Source: Rhodomicrobium vannielii ATCC 17100
GTDB lineage: Bacteria; Pseudomonadota; Alphaproteobacteria; Rhizobiales; Rhodomicrobiaceae
DNA length: 64,000 bases
Direction: 5' to 3'
Assembly: GCF_000166055.1 (NCBI RefSeq)
Contig: NC_014664.1
Span: forward strand, 2,635,501-2,699,500
Each line of letters begins with the position of its first letter. Position 1 is the stretch's first letter. The position numbers were made by a program, and so were the translations under genes. Of this stretch, positions 1-7,884 are shown piece by piece. The notes under the pieces are model-generated. The model saw nothing but the letters and a program-made list of their open reading frames with translations, searched no databases and had not been told where the DNA came from.

Positions 1-792
1 GCGCGCGAGTACATCCGGGAACGCCCCCGAAATGTCATCGCCCGTGCGCGAAAACAGCGCCTTGCCAGCGGGCGTCGATACGACCTGCACGCGGATGCCG
101 TCATATTTCCATTCGGCCATGAAGGCGTCCGGCGTGATCGCGGCAAGCTCTGCGTCGTCGATGGCGTGCGCGAGCATCACGGGATGGAACGTCACCGCGT
201 CCTTCGCTTGCGGCTTCGGCGCGCGCCCTTCGAGCCACGCGAACAGGTCGAGATAGGGCGGCGTCTGCGCGTGCCACACCTCCTCAATCTCGCCGACCTC
301 CACGCCGCCGAACTCCGCCAGCACATGCTTCACCGAGCGCGCCGACATGCCGATGCGCAGCGTGCTGGTGCCGAGCTTCAGGAGCGCCCAGCGCTCGGGC
401 GGCGTCATGTTATCCAGCAGCAGCGCGAGGTACTCCTGGATAGCGGGCTTGCTGCGCGAGCGAAATTCGTGGATCGCCTCATGAAGCGGCGGAAGGCGGT
501 TCAGGATCGTGCGATGCGGATTGCGCGGCCAGATATGCGCCACCGTTTCCGACATCTCGCCCACATACTCATAGGAGAGGTCGAAAAGCACCGGATCGAC
601 GCGCTCCGCCACGAGGTCGCGCACCAGCGCGCGCTTGAACAGCTCGAACGTCACCGTGCCCGCGATGACGCCGATGGCAAAGCCGCGATCCGGGTCTGGC
701 GTCCGCGCGAGATACGCCTTCAGCACGGCGGCCTTGTCGTTCGTCGCATGCGTGTAATAGAGCCGGTCGAGAAGGGCGGCGAAGGCTTGCAT
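1..792 (-). CDS. ATP-dependent DNA ligase, C-terminus outside the window
   Basis: The minus strand from the ATG at 792 reads open for 264 codons to the window edge, so the gene is cut at its 3' end. The N-terminal part has the alpha-helical DNA-binding look of ATP ligases. Near the edge the segment AEWKYDGIRVQ contains ligase motif I (KxDG), whose lysine forms the covalent AMP adduct. Spacing and wording of the N-terminus (ATPDPDRGFA-like start, SYEYVGEMSETVA) match the alphaproteobacterial 'cisplatin damage response' ligase family, which is typically near 550 residues. Its usual partner genes (exonuclease, helicase, PdeM phosphatase) would lie further left and cannot be seen. Role by family: nick sealing in repair. 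Confidence 0.85.
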   Translation of the reverse strand, partial: MQAFAALLDRLYYTHATNDKAAVLKAYLARTPDPDRGFAIGVIAGTVTFELFKRALVRDLVAERVDPVLFDLSYEYVGEMSETVAHIWPRNPHRTILNRLPPLHEAIHEFRSRSKPAIQEYLALLLDNMTPPERWALLKLGTSTLRIGMSARSVKHVLAEFGGVEVGEIEEVWHAQTPPYLDLFAWLEGRAPKPQAKDAVTFHPVMLAHAIDDAELAAITPDAFMAEWKYDGIRVQVVSTPAGKALFSRTGDDISGAFPDVLAR

Positions 793-977
793 ACCGTTCA
801 GATGCTTATATTTCGGATAAGCGACCGTTAGCGTGAAACGACCCAGACGCGGTTTGACCGATCAGAGGCGATGCATACGCAAACAATTTGAAACGACGTT
901 GCCTGCCGAAAGGATCGCTTCACAGCCGAGCCACATTCCACTTCAATTGAAAACGCCTTGTCGCACGGACGCGTCGA

Positions 978-1349
978 TCAGGAAACGGCGGCAGCCGTTG
1001 CTCCGAGCATGTGCCGCCCCTGCGGCGTTTCCACTTCGAGAATCCAGATGTCGGGGTCACGGCTCGCCTGCCGTTCAAGATAGGCATCCGCTTCCGCCTC
1101 AGCCGCGTGAGGCGTGTAGATCGGCTGCCACGCACGGCCATCTTCCACGAAAAGCGTGCCCGCCGGCGCCATTTCGGCGAACTGCGACGAGAGCGGAGCG
1201 AAAACCTGGGCCGTGCCGTCGAGCGCGGCGACCTTGATATAGATCGCGCCCGCATCCGCATCGCCATGGCGCACCAGGGCGCCGGGAATGAACGCCGCGT
1301 CCAGACGGCGCAGATAAGCGCTCACCCAGATGTGAGATTTAACGCGCAT
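978..1349 (-). CDS. DUF1491 family protein
   Basis: A 123-residue protein beginning MRVKSHIWVSAYLRRLD, with a GDADAGAIYIKV segment in the first third. This pattern and length match the small DUF1491 family found across Alphaproteobacteria. No signal peptide or membrane segment is visible and no function is established. It is a single gene, in the same direction as dnaE2 and the ligase but separated from both by more than 100 bp, so it is not obviously in an operon. The overlapping ORFs on the plus strand and in frame 920-1267 are shadows. Confidence 0.85.
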   Translation of the reverse strand: MRVKSHIWVSAYLRRLDAAFIPGALVRHGDADAGAIYIKVAALDGTAQVFAPLSSQFAEMAPAGTLFVEDGRAWQPIYTPHAAEAEADAYLERQASRDPDIWILEVETPQGRHMLGATAAAVS

Positions 1350-1480
1350 GTTACCCCCTACTGCGGCAAAAGGCGAAACGCTCCGCCAGCGTGGCCGTTG
1401 CCTTGGTCATTGTGCGACCGTCCTTCTCCTGCGGCAATAGCTTATATCCCCATGGCTACAGGAAAGGGTGTAAGTCAGCA

Positions 1481-4400
1481 TTAGCGAAAATCGCGGCTTT
1501 TTAGGGTTCGGGTCCAGCCCTCGTTTACCTTTGAACTACGTCGTGCGGCTCGCGTTCCGTGCGCCACTTCGTCGCCACGCCCGTAGCGCACGGCGAAGGC
1601 GTCTGCATCGGGTTGCAGCCGTCCGAGAACCCGCGTGAAATCGGTCAGGCGGCGGCTCACGACATGGATGACGCCGCTCTCCCTTTGCAGAACCCCTTCG
1701 CAGAGGATCACCTTCGCGCCGAACACGGCTCGGCGGTAAGTCTCGGAAAGCTTCGGCCATATGATGAGATTGGCCGCGCCCGTCTCGTCTTCAATAGTCA
1801 TGAAGATCGTGCCTTTGGCTGTGCCGGGGCGCTGGCGAAACAGCACGAGCCCCGCGATTGTCACGAAGCGCCCGTTCGGCAGCGTCTTAAGATCGACGGC
1901 GCGGACCATCCTTTGCGCCTGAAGCTCGGCGCGCATGAAGGCCATCGGGTGGTTGCGCAGCGACAGGCCGAACACGGAATAGTCTTCCGCAACGGCTTCT
2001 CCCGCGCCAAGCGGCGGCAGTGCGACAGCTGGTACGCCGGGCGGTACGGAGGGCGCCGTTTCATGAGCGAAAAGCGGCAACTTGTCCGCTTCGAGCCCCG
2101 CCACGTCCCACAGCGTTTCGCGGCGACCGCGCGCCACGGAGCCGAAGGCGTCGGCGCGCGCCAGCGTGAGCATCGCGGCAGTGCCGAGCTTCGCGCGGCG
2201 CATCACATCCTCGGTGCTTCGGAACGCACCGGCCGCCGCGCGCGCCTCCACGATGTTCCGCGCGTCTTCCACGCGCATGCCCGCCACGAGGCGAAAGCCG
2301 AGCCGCAGCGCATGCCGCTCGCCGTCCGTCGCCTCCAGAGTGTGGTCCCATTCGCTCGCGTTCACGTCGGCGGCGCGCACCTCGACGCCATGCTCGCGCG
2401 CGTCGCGGACGAGTTGCGCGGGCGCGTAAAAACCCATCGGTTGGCTGTTGAGGATCGCGGCGGCGAACACGTCCGGGTAATGGCATTTCATCCACGCCGA
2501 GCAGTAGACGAGCAGCGCGAAGGACGCGGCGTGGCTTTCCGGGAAACCGTAAGTGCCGAAGCCCTGGATCTGGCTGAAGCAGCGCTCCGCGAAGTCGCGC
2601 GGATAATTTCTCGCGAGCATCCCGCCAATGAACTCGTCCTTGAACGTGCCGATGGTGCCGACCTTCTTGAACGTCGCCATGGCGCGGCGCAACTCGTCCG
2701 CGCGGCCCGCCGAGAATCCCGCAGCAACGATGGCGATGCGCATGCACTGTTCCTGAAAGAGCGGCACGCCGAGCGTCTTTTCGAGAATGCCTTTCAGTTC
2801 CGGGCTCGGAAAGCGCGCCTCTTCCAGGCCCTGGCGGCGGCGCAGATAGGGGTGCACCATGTCGCCCTGGATGGGCCCCGGCCGCACGATGGCCACTTCG
2901 ATCACGAGGTCGTAGAAGTTCTGCGGCTTGAGGCGCGGCAGCATCGTCTGCTGGGCGCGGCTTTCCACCTGAAACACGCCAATGGAATCGGCGCGCGACA
3001 GCATCGCGTAAACGGCCGGATCTTCGGAGGGCACGGTGGCGGGCGTGAGGTCGCGGCCGTAATGCGCGCGGATGAGATCGAAGCCTTTCGCGAGGCAGGT
3101 GAGCATGCCGAGCGCGAGCACGTCCACCTTCAGCATGCCGAGCGCCTCAATGTCGTCCTTGTCCCACGAAACGATGGTGCGGTCCTTCATCGCCGCATTT
3201 TCGATGGGCACGAGTTCGTCGAGCCGCCCGCGCGCGATGAGGAAGCCGCCGGGGTGCTGCGACAGGTGGCGCGGGAAGCCGATCAGTTCGCGCGTCAGCT
3301 CAAGGCAGAGAATGAGGCGCGGGTCGCTCGCGTCGAGGCCGAGCGAGGCGAGATCTCCCGGATCGACGCCGCCATCGCTCCAACCCCAGACAGAGCCCGA
3401 CAGCGCCGCAGTCACGTCCGGCGAAAGCCCGAGCGCCTTGCCGACCTCGCGCACCGCGCCCCGCGTGCGATAACAGATGACGGTGGCGCACAGCCCCGCG
3501 CGGTGGCGGCCGAAGCGGCTGTAAATATATTGAATCACCTCTTCGCGGCGCTCGTGCTCGAAATCGACATCAATGTCGGGCGGCTCATGGCGCGCGTCCG
3601 AAATGAAGCGCTCGAACAAGAGGTTGGAGCGCGCCGGGTCGACGCCCGTGATGCCGAGCGCGTAGCACACGGCCGAATTAGCCGCCGAGCCGCGCCCCTG
3701 ATGCAGGATGTTTTTTTTGCGCGCGAAGCGGACGATGTCTTCGACCGTGAGGAAGAACGGCGCGTAATCGAAGCGCGCGATTAACTCGAATTCGTGCCGC
3801 ACCTGCTGGGCCACCGTGTCGGGCACCCCGTCCGAATAGCGCCACGCGAGCCCCTCCCATGTGAGGCGTTCCAACCGCGCCTGTGGGGCTTCGCCGTTCG
3901 GCGCGATCTCCTCGGGATACTCGTATGTCAGTTCGGCGAGACTGAAAGTGCAGCGCGCCGCGAGCTTCACCGTATTCGCGACGGCCTCTGGATACCTCGC
4001 GAACAGCCGCGCCATTTCTGCGGGCGCTTTCAGATGCCGCTCGGCATTCGCCACGAGCCGGAAGCCCGCCTCGTCGATGGTGCAGGTGTGGCGAATGCAG
4101 GTGAGCACGTCCTGAAGACGGCGGCGGGCGGGAATGTGATAGAGCACGTCGCCGGTTGCGACGAGGGGAACGCGAAGGTCGTCGGCGAACGCGGCGAGGC
4201 GAGCGATGCGCTGGCCGTCATCGCCCCGGAAGCGGTGGCTCGCGGCGAGGTAGACGCGATCCGGCAGCCGTGCGGCGAGCGTTTTCAGGTGGCGGCGGAA
4301 GTCGGCCATTCGGCGCGGGTTTCGGAAGATGTCATCCGGCGGCAGCGCGGCGACGATCTGGCCTTCCGAAAAGGCGAGGAAATCCTCCAGCGTAAGGCGG

Positions 4401-5023
4401 CATTCGCCCTTTGGAATTGCGTCTTCCTGGTCGCGGTCGATGTGGCCGAGCGGACTTGCGTCTGTGTCTGGCTCCGCCCGGCGCGATGCCGCGTCTCCAT
4501 CGGCCATCGCTGTTTCGGAAGACGCGGCATTCTCCGCGGTGGCGGGCGGAAAAGATGGCGACGTTTCCGGCAACCTTTTCGGCCAGGAGACAACGTTGGA
4601 GCGCGCCGCTTGCGTTTGTCGTTCGGAAACGGGCAAAGACTTCGAAGGGCCTTGCTCCGAATGGGCTTGCGCGGCGGCGGATCGGGCCTCGCATTTGATG
4701 ACGCGATCCGACTTCCCCAGCGTCAGAAGTCGGCATAGTCGCCCGTAAGCCGCGCGGTCGGTCGGATAGCACAGAAGGTCTGGCGCACCGTCGACGAAGG
4801 AGAGGCGGCAGCCGATGACAAGCTTCACACCATGTTCGCGGGCGGCGAGATGCGCGCGAACAACGCCCGCGAGCGAGTTCCTGTCCGTGATCGCGATGGC
4901 GGACAGGCCGAGTTCCGCCGCGCGCGCCACGAGTTCGTGCGGATGCGACGCGCCTTCGAGAAACGAAAAATTCGTCGCGGCCTGAAGCTCGGCATAGCGC
5001 GGCGGCGCTGCTCCCACGCTCAT
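1481..5023 (-). CDS. dnaE2: error-prone DNA polymerase DnaE2 (ImuC)
   Basis: C-family polymerase alpha subunit of the ImuA-ImuB-DnaE2 mutasome, used for SOS mutagenesis and lesion bypass. The ATG at 5023 is chosen because it overlaps the imuB stop by four bases (ATGA) and gives the usual start before FSFLEGASHP of the PHP domain. The longer reading frame upstream only re-reads imuB. The product is 1180 residues, longer than the usual 1050-1100. The PHP domain fills about residues 10-300. The polymerase core carries PDIDVDF (482-488) with the catalytic aspartates, and a C-terminal OB fold lies near residues 1000-1100. Odd feature: roughly 95 extra, low-complexity residues (about 105-203) sit between LTLGK and PKGECRLTL, where relatives have only a few. 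No frame break is seen. Confidence 0.95.
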   Translation of the reverse strand: MSVGAAPPRYAELQAATNFSFLEGASHPHELVARAAELGLSAIAITDRNSLAGVVRAHLAAREHGVKLVIGCRLSFVDGAPDLLCYPTDRAAYGRLCRLLTLGKSDRVIKCEARSAAAQAHSEQGPSKSLPVSERQTQAARSNVVSWPKRLPETSPSFPPATAENAASSETAMADGDAASRRAEPDTDASPLGHIDRDQEDAIPKGECRLTLEDFLAFSEGQIVAALPPDDIFRNPRRMADFRRHLKTLAARLPDRVYLAASHRFRGDDGQRIARLAAFADDLRVPLVATGDVLYHIPARRRLQDVLTCIRHTCTIDEAGFRLVANAERHLKAPAEMARLFARYPEAVANTVKLAARCTFSLAELTYEYPEEIAPNGEAPQARLERLTWEGLAWRYSDGVPDTVAQQVRHEFELIARFDYAPFFLTVEDIVRFARKKNILHQGRGSAANSAVCYALGITGVDPARSNLLFERFISDARHEPPDIDVDFEHERREEVIQYIYSRFGRHRAGLCATVICYRTRGAVREVGKALGLSPDVTAALSGSVWGWSDGGVDPGDLASLGLDASDPRLILCLELTRELIGFPRHLSQHPGGFLIARGRLDELVPIENAAMKDRTIVSWDKDDIEALGMLKVDVLALGMLTCLAKGFDLIRAHYGRDLTPATVPSEDPAVYAMLSRADSIGVFQVESRAQQTMLPRLKPQNFYDLVIEVAIVRPGPIQGDMVHPYLRRRQGLEEARFPSPELKGILEKTLGVPLFQEQCMRIAIVAAGFSAGRADELRRAMATFKKVGTIGTFKDEFIGGMLARNYPRDFAERCFSQIQGFGTYGFPESHAASFALLVYCSAWMKCHYPDVFAAAILNSQPMGFYAPAQLVRDAREHGVEVRAADVNASEWDHTLEATDGERHALRLGFRLVAGMRVEDARNIVEARAAAGAFRSTEDVMRRAKLGTAAMLTLARADAFGSVARGRRETLWDVAGLEADKLPLFAHETAPSVPPGVPAVALPPLGAGEAVAEDYSVFGLSLRNHPMAFMRAELQAQRMVRAVDLKTLPNGRFVTIAGLVLFRQRPGTAKGTIFMTIEDETGAANLIIWPKLSETYRRAVFGAKVILCEGVLQRESGVIHVVSRRLTDFTRVLGRLQPDADAFAVRYGRGDEVAHGTRAARRSSKVNEGWTRTLKSRDFR

Positions 5024-6966
5024 GCGAACACCCCGTGCAGATACCAGCGCGGCGGGCGCTCGCCGCCATATTCGCCCTCTCGATAGACCCAGAAACGCAT
5101 GCCATGCGCGCTTTCCACGCGATAATAATCGCGCACCTCGCGATCTTCGTCGCGCAGCGCTCGCCACCATTCAGACGCGATGCGCTCCGGCCCGTCGGCG
5201 CGCACGATGCGGTGGACCACCTTGCGCCAGCGAAACAGCATCGGCGGCGCGTCGGGGAGCGCGGCGGTCACGTCGATGGGGTGCGGCCTTGTGAAGAGAC
5301 GAACTGGGCGCTCGGGCAGCAATGCCCACGGCGAAGGCTCCGCAGCTGGCTGCTTCGGACCGCGACGGCTCTTTGGCCCCGCTTTTCCGCGCGAAAGGGC
5401 GATTTCGGGCTGACGCGACGGCGTTTCGCTCTTGTGCGCGGCGTGCGACGGCAGCACGGGCTGAGAGGGCGCACGGGTCGCCGCGATCGCTTCGCCTTTT
5501 TGCGGTGAGAGAGAAGCGCCCGAATAGTCCTGCGATCCAGCGTCCCACGAACGCAGCTCAGGTATGGCACCGCGCGCTTCGCAGAGCGCGAAGGGGACCG
5601 CGTCCTTCTCCTCAGCCGCCAGACGGGGGGTTTCGGCGACGGCGAAGGCCGCTGCCGCCTCACCGAGCGCCGGCAGCCTCGCCACGGCGCGTTCGGGCAT
5701 GTGGCTTTCGCGCGGCGCGAAGCGATAGACGCGCCCCTCGCCGAAGCGGCTTTCGATGCCGTCGATCAGCGCCGCGAGGTCTTCGAGGCTCGCTTCGCCC
5801 TGCACCTTGCGCAAAATGTTGGACTGGCGCGCTTCGAGCGGCTCAACCCGGGAGGCGAAGATCATGGCCGAATCGATGCCGAAGCCGGGATCGATCAGCG
5901 GCAGCTTCTCGCGGAACAGGCGCATCACGCGAGCCTGATCGCGGCAGGGGAGCGCGGTCGTCACGGTTTGCCCTTCGACGCCGCCATCGGCGCGGAAAAA
6001 GCTCACCTCAAAGGTGAGGCCGCCGTGCCGCTCCCGTTCGAGGCGGCGGCACAACATGTCGAGCAGCGCGCGCGTCACACGCTCGATGTCCTCCGGCGCG
6101 GCCAAAGGCTCTGCGAAGCGCAGGCGTTCGAGCCAGGGCGTCGGTTCGCGCAGGAAATCGATGGCTTCGTCGGCACGGCCAAGGGCCTTGTCGAGTTGGG
6201 GCAGGAGGTCGGGAAAGCGGCGCGCGAGACTGGCGCGCGGCAGGGGCATCACGTCGCCGATGGTGTAAAGGCCGAGCTTACGCAGCACGCTCGCGGTTTC
6301 CGGGGCGATGCGCAGCCGTTCGACGGGAAGCGGCGCGAGCAGGGCGGCGAGACCCGCTTCCACGCGCCGATCCTCGTCGCTCTCGAACAGGGTTGCCTGC
6401 CGCGACAGGGGGGGCGGCGCATCTCGGGCGGCGGCGAAGTCGCCCGCGATCACATAGCGTTCGGCGTGATGGGCGAGCGCGAAGGCCGCGCCGAAGGTGG
6501 GCGCGATGGCGGCGCGGGCCGGGATGCCGCGCGCTTCGAGGCGGCCGAGCAGGTCGTCCGCGAGTTCATCTTCATCCCCGACAAGATGCGCGCAGCCGGT
6601 GATGTCGAGCCACAGGCCGGACGGCGCAGGCGCGGTCGCGGGCGTATAGCGCTGCGCCCACAGCGCGAGGGCGGCGCGCGCGTCGGCCTCGGCGGCAGGG
6701 TCCGCGTCGGCGGTGACGAGTTTCGGGCACACGGCGAGCGCATCGGCCAGCGGCTGGTGCAGGTAAAGCCCCGCCTCGATGGCCGGTCCGTCCAGCGCGG
6801 CGATGCGGCGAACGGTGCCGTGCTTCTCAAGCAGGGCTAGCGGTTCGCGGCGCTTCGCGAGCCTCGGACGCTTCAGCCGCGCGAGCGTCATCGCGAAGTT
6901 CGGCAACCACACGTACATGGCCCGCTTGCCAGTCGCTCGCGTCAAAGCTGTCCCCGTCTGCGCCAT
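5020..6966 (-). CDS. imuB: ImuB, inactive Y-family polymerase-like mutasome subunit
   Basis: ImuB is a Y-family polymerase relative that lacks catalytic acids and links ImuA and DnaE2 to the sliding clamp. The N-terminus has VWLPNFAMTLARLK where true polymerases have the DxD-containing motif, as expected. The Y-family palm and little-finger domains follow to about residue 400. The C-terminal part holds a low-complexity, Pro/Ser-rich stretch of roughly 90 residues (about 475-565) before a conserved end (VRLFTRPHPIDVTAALPDAP). The ATG at 6966 is taken as start (648 residues). ATG 6918, directly before YVWLPN, is a reasonable alternative and would shorten the overlap with imuA. The stop overlaps the dnaE2 start by ATGA. 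Confidence 0.92.
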   Translation of the reverse strand: MAQTGTALTRATGKRAMYVWLPNFAMTLARLKRPRLAKRREPLALLEKHGTVRRIAALDGPAIEAGLYLHQPLADALAVCPKLVTADADPAAEADARAALALWAQRYTPATAPAPSGLWLDITGCAHLVGDEDELADDLLGRLEARGIPARAAIAPTFGAAFALAHHAERYVIAGDFAAARDAPPPLSRQATLFESDEDRRVEAGLAALLAPLPVERLRIAPETASVLRKLGLYTIGDVMPLPRASLARRFPDLLPQLDKALGRADEAIDFLREPTPWLERLRFAEPLAAPEDIERVTRALLDMLCRRLERERHGGLTFEVSFFRADGGVEGQTVTTALPCRDQARVMRLFREKLPLIDPGFGIDSAMIFASRVEPLEARQSNILRKVQGEASLEDLAALIDGIESRFGEGRVYRFAPRESHMPERAVARLPALGEAAAAFAVAETPRLAAEEKDAVPFALCEARGAIPELRSWDAGSQDYSGASLSPQKGEAIAATRAPSQPVLPSHAAHKSETPSRQPEIALSRGKAGPKSRRGPKQPAAEPSPWALLPERPVRLFTRPHPIDVTAALPDAPPMLFRWRKVVHRIVRADGPERIASEWWRALRDEDREVRDYYRVESAHGMRFWVYREGEYGGERPPRWYLHGVFA

Positions 6967-7747
6967 CGAGTGCCTCCACGATAAAGGATGCGGTTCTTCC
7001 ATTGCGGCAATAGTCGAGGTCGAGGCGCCAGCGCGGCGGGCCGAGACTACCGAAGACATCGGACGAAGGGACGGCGGCGACGCGCCAGCGGGTGGAGGCG
7101 GCCCCGCTCGGCTCGCCAGTTACGCCCTTGGGCTTCACCACATGGCGGCGGATAAGGAGAGCGAGCGCGCTTGAAGCCCGCGCCGCGGCGTCAAGCCTGC
7201 GCCCGGTTTTCAGCGTGAGTGCGCCCGCCTCGCCGAGCACGGCGGCAACGGCACGCGAATGCAGCGCCTCTTCCATGACGGCCAGCACCTCGGCATCCTT
7301 TCGGCAGTCCACGAAGACGACGCGGGCCGGGTCGAGGCCGAAGCGGCGAAGGCCGGGCGCGTAAAAGTCGGTCTGGCTTGCGGCCCACAGCGCGATGCCG
7401 CCTCGCGCGCGCAAATGAGCGGCCAGCACGGTCGCCGCAAAACCTGTCACCGATGGCGCAAGTTCGGCTTCGAGCGCGTTCGCGGTGAACTCATGCAGCG
7501 CGCCGAGCGAGAGGCCGCCGCCGGGCAGTGGCGCATTCAGCCGCGCATCCGCGAAGCGCAGCACTGGGGGCGTCCGGTCGTCATCGAGATAGTGGCCTTC
7601 GATGGCGCGGACCTGCATCCTGAGCGCGTCCAGAGCACCGGAAGCCGCAGACCCGGCACGCCGGTTTGAAGCTGTGTTCGCTCGCATCGCGGCTTGCGGT
7701 CGCGTGGCCTTTTCGGCGCGATGATCTGGCGGAGGGCTGACGCTCAT
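6827..7747 (-). CDS. imuA: ImuA, RecA-like mutasome subunit
   Basis: First gene of the imuA-imuB-dnaE2 operon. The protein shows the ImuA pattern: a central core with GGGLSLGALHEF, a block of beta strands (GGIALWAASQTDFYAPGL, RVVFVDCRKDAEVLAVMEEAL) and a C-terminal WRLDLDYCRNGR segment that resembles RecA/SulA-like folds. The ATG at 7747 gives 306 residues and lies 10 bp downstream of a candidate LexA box. Earlier in-frame ATGs at 7828 and 7786 exist but would start upstream of, or inside, the presumed promoter. The 3' end overlaps imuB by 140 bp if imuB starts at 6966, unusually long for this operon. Role by family: required for DnaE2-dependent mutagenesis. Confidence 0.9.
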   Translation of the reverse strand: MSVSPPPDHRAEKATRPQAAMRANTASNRRAGSAASGALDALRMQVRAIEGHYLDDDRTPPVLRFADARLNAPLPGGGLSLGALHEFTANALEAELAPSVTGFAATVLAAHLRARGGIALWAASQTDFYAPGLRRFGLDPARVVFVDCRKDAEVLAVMEEALHSRAVAAVLGEAGALTLKTGRRLDAAARASSALALLIRRHVVKPKGVTGEPSGAASTRWRVAAVPSSDVFGSLGPPRWRLDLDYCRNGRTASFIVEALDGADGDSFDASDWQAGHVRVVAELRDDARAAEASEAREAPRTASPA

Positions 7748-7757
7748 GACACATTGT

Positions 7758-7772
7758 GATCCTGCTTTGTTC
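7758..7772 (-). promoter_or_regulatory. candidate LexA (SOS) box upstream of imuA
   Basis: The plus strand reads GATC-CTGCTTT-GTTC, one mismatch from the alphaproteobacterial LexA consensus GTTC-N7-GTTC, ten bases upstream of the imuA start chosen here. imuA operons are known SOS targets in this class. The mismatch makes the call tentative. Confidence 0.35.
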
Positions 7773-7884
7773 TTGTTTTGGACCATAAATTCGCGCCCGT
7801 CAATCAGTTTGTTCTCGCATGAGAGCAAGCCGCAAACGGCGTCGCGACGGCGCGCGTGCCGTCGCTCGCAAGAAAACGCGCGCT

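Noticed and set aside
1559-3784. 741-codon ORF on the plus strand opposite dnaE2
   Set aside because: High GC and codon bias of dnaE2 leave the opposite frame open. The translation is Arg/His/Ala-rich without domains, and dnaE2 is unmistakable.
5701-6840. 379-codon plus-strand ORF opposite imuB
   Set aside because: Shadow frame; no start signal and no recognisable protein content.
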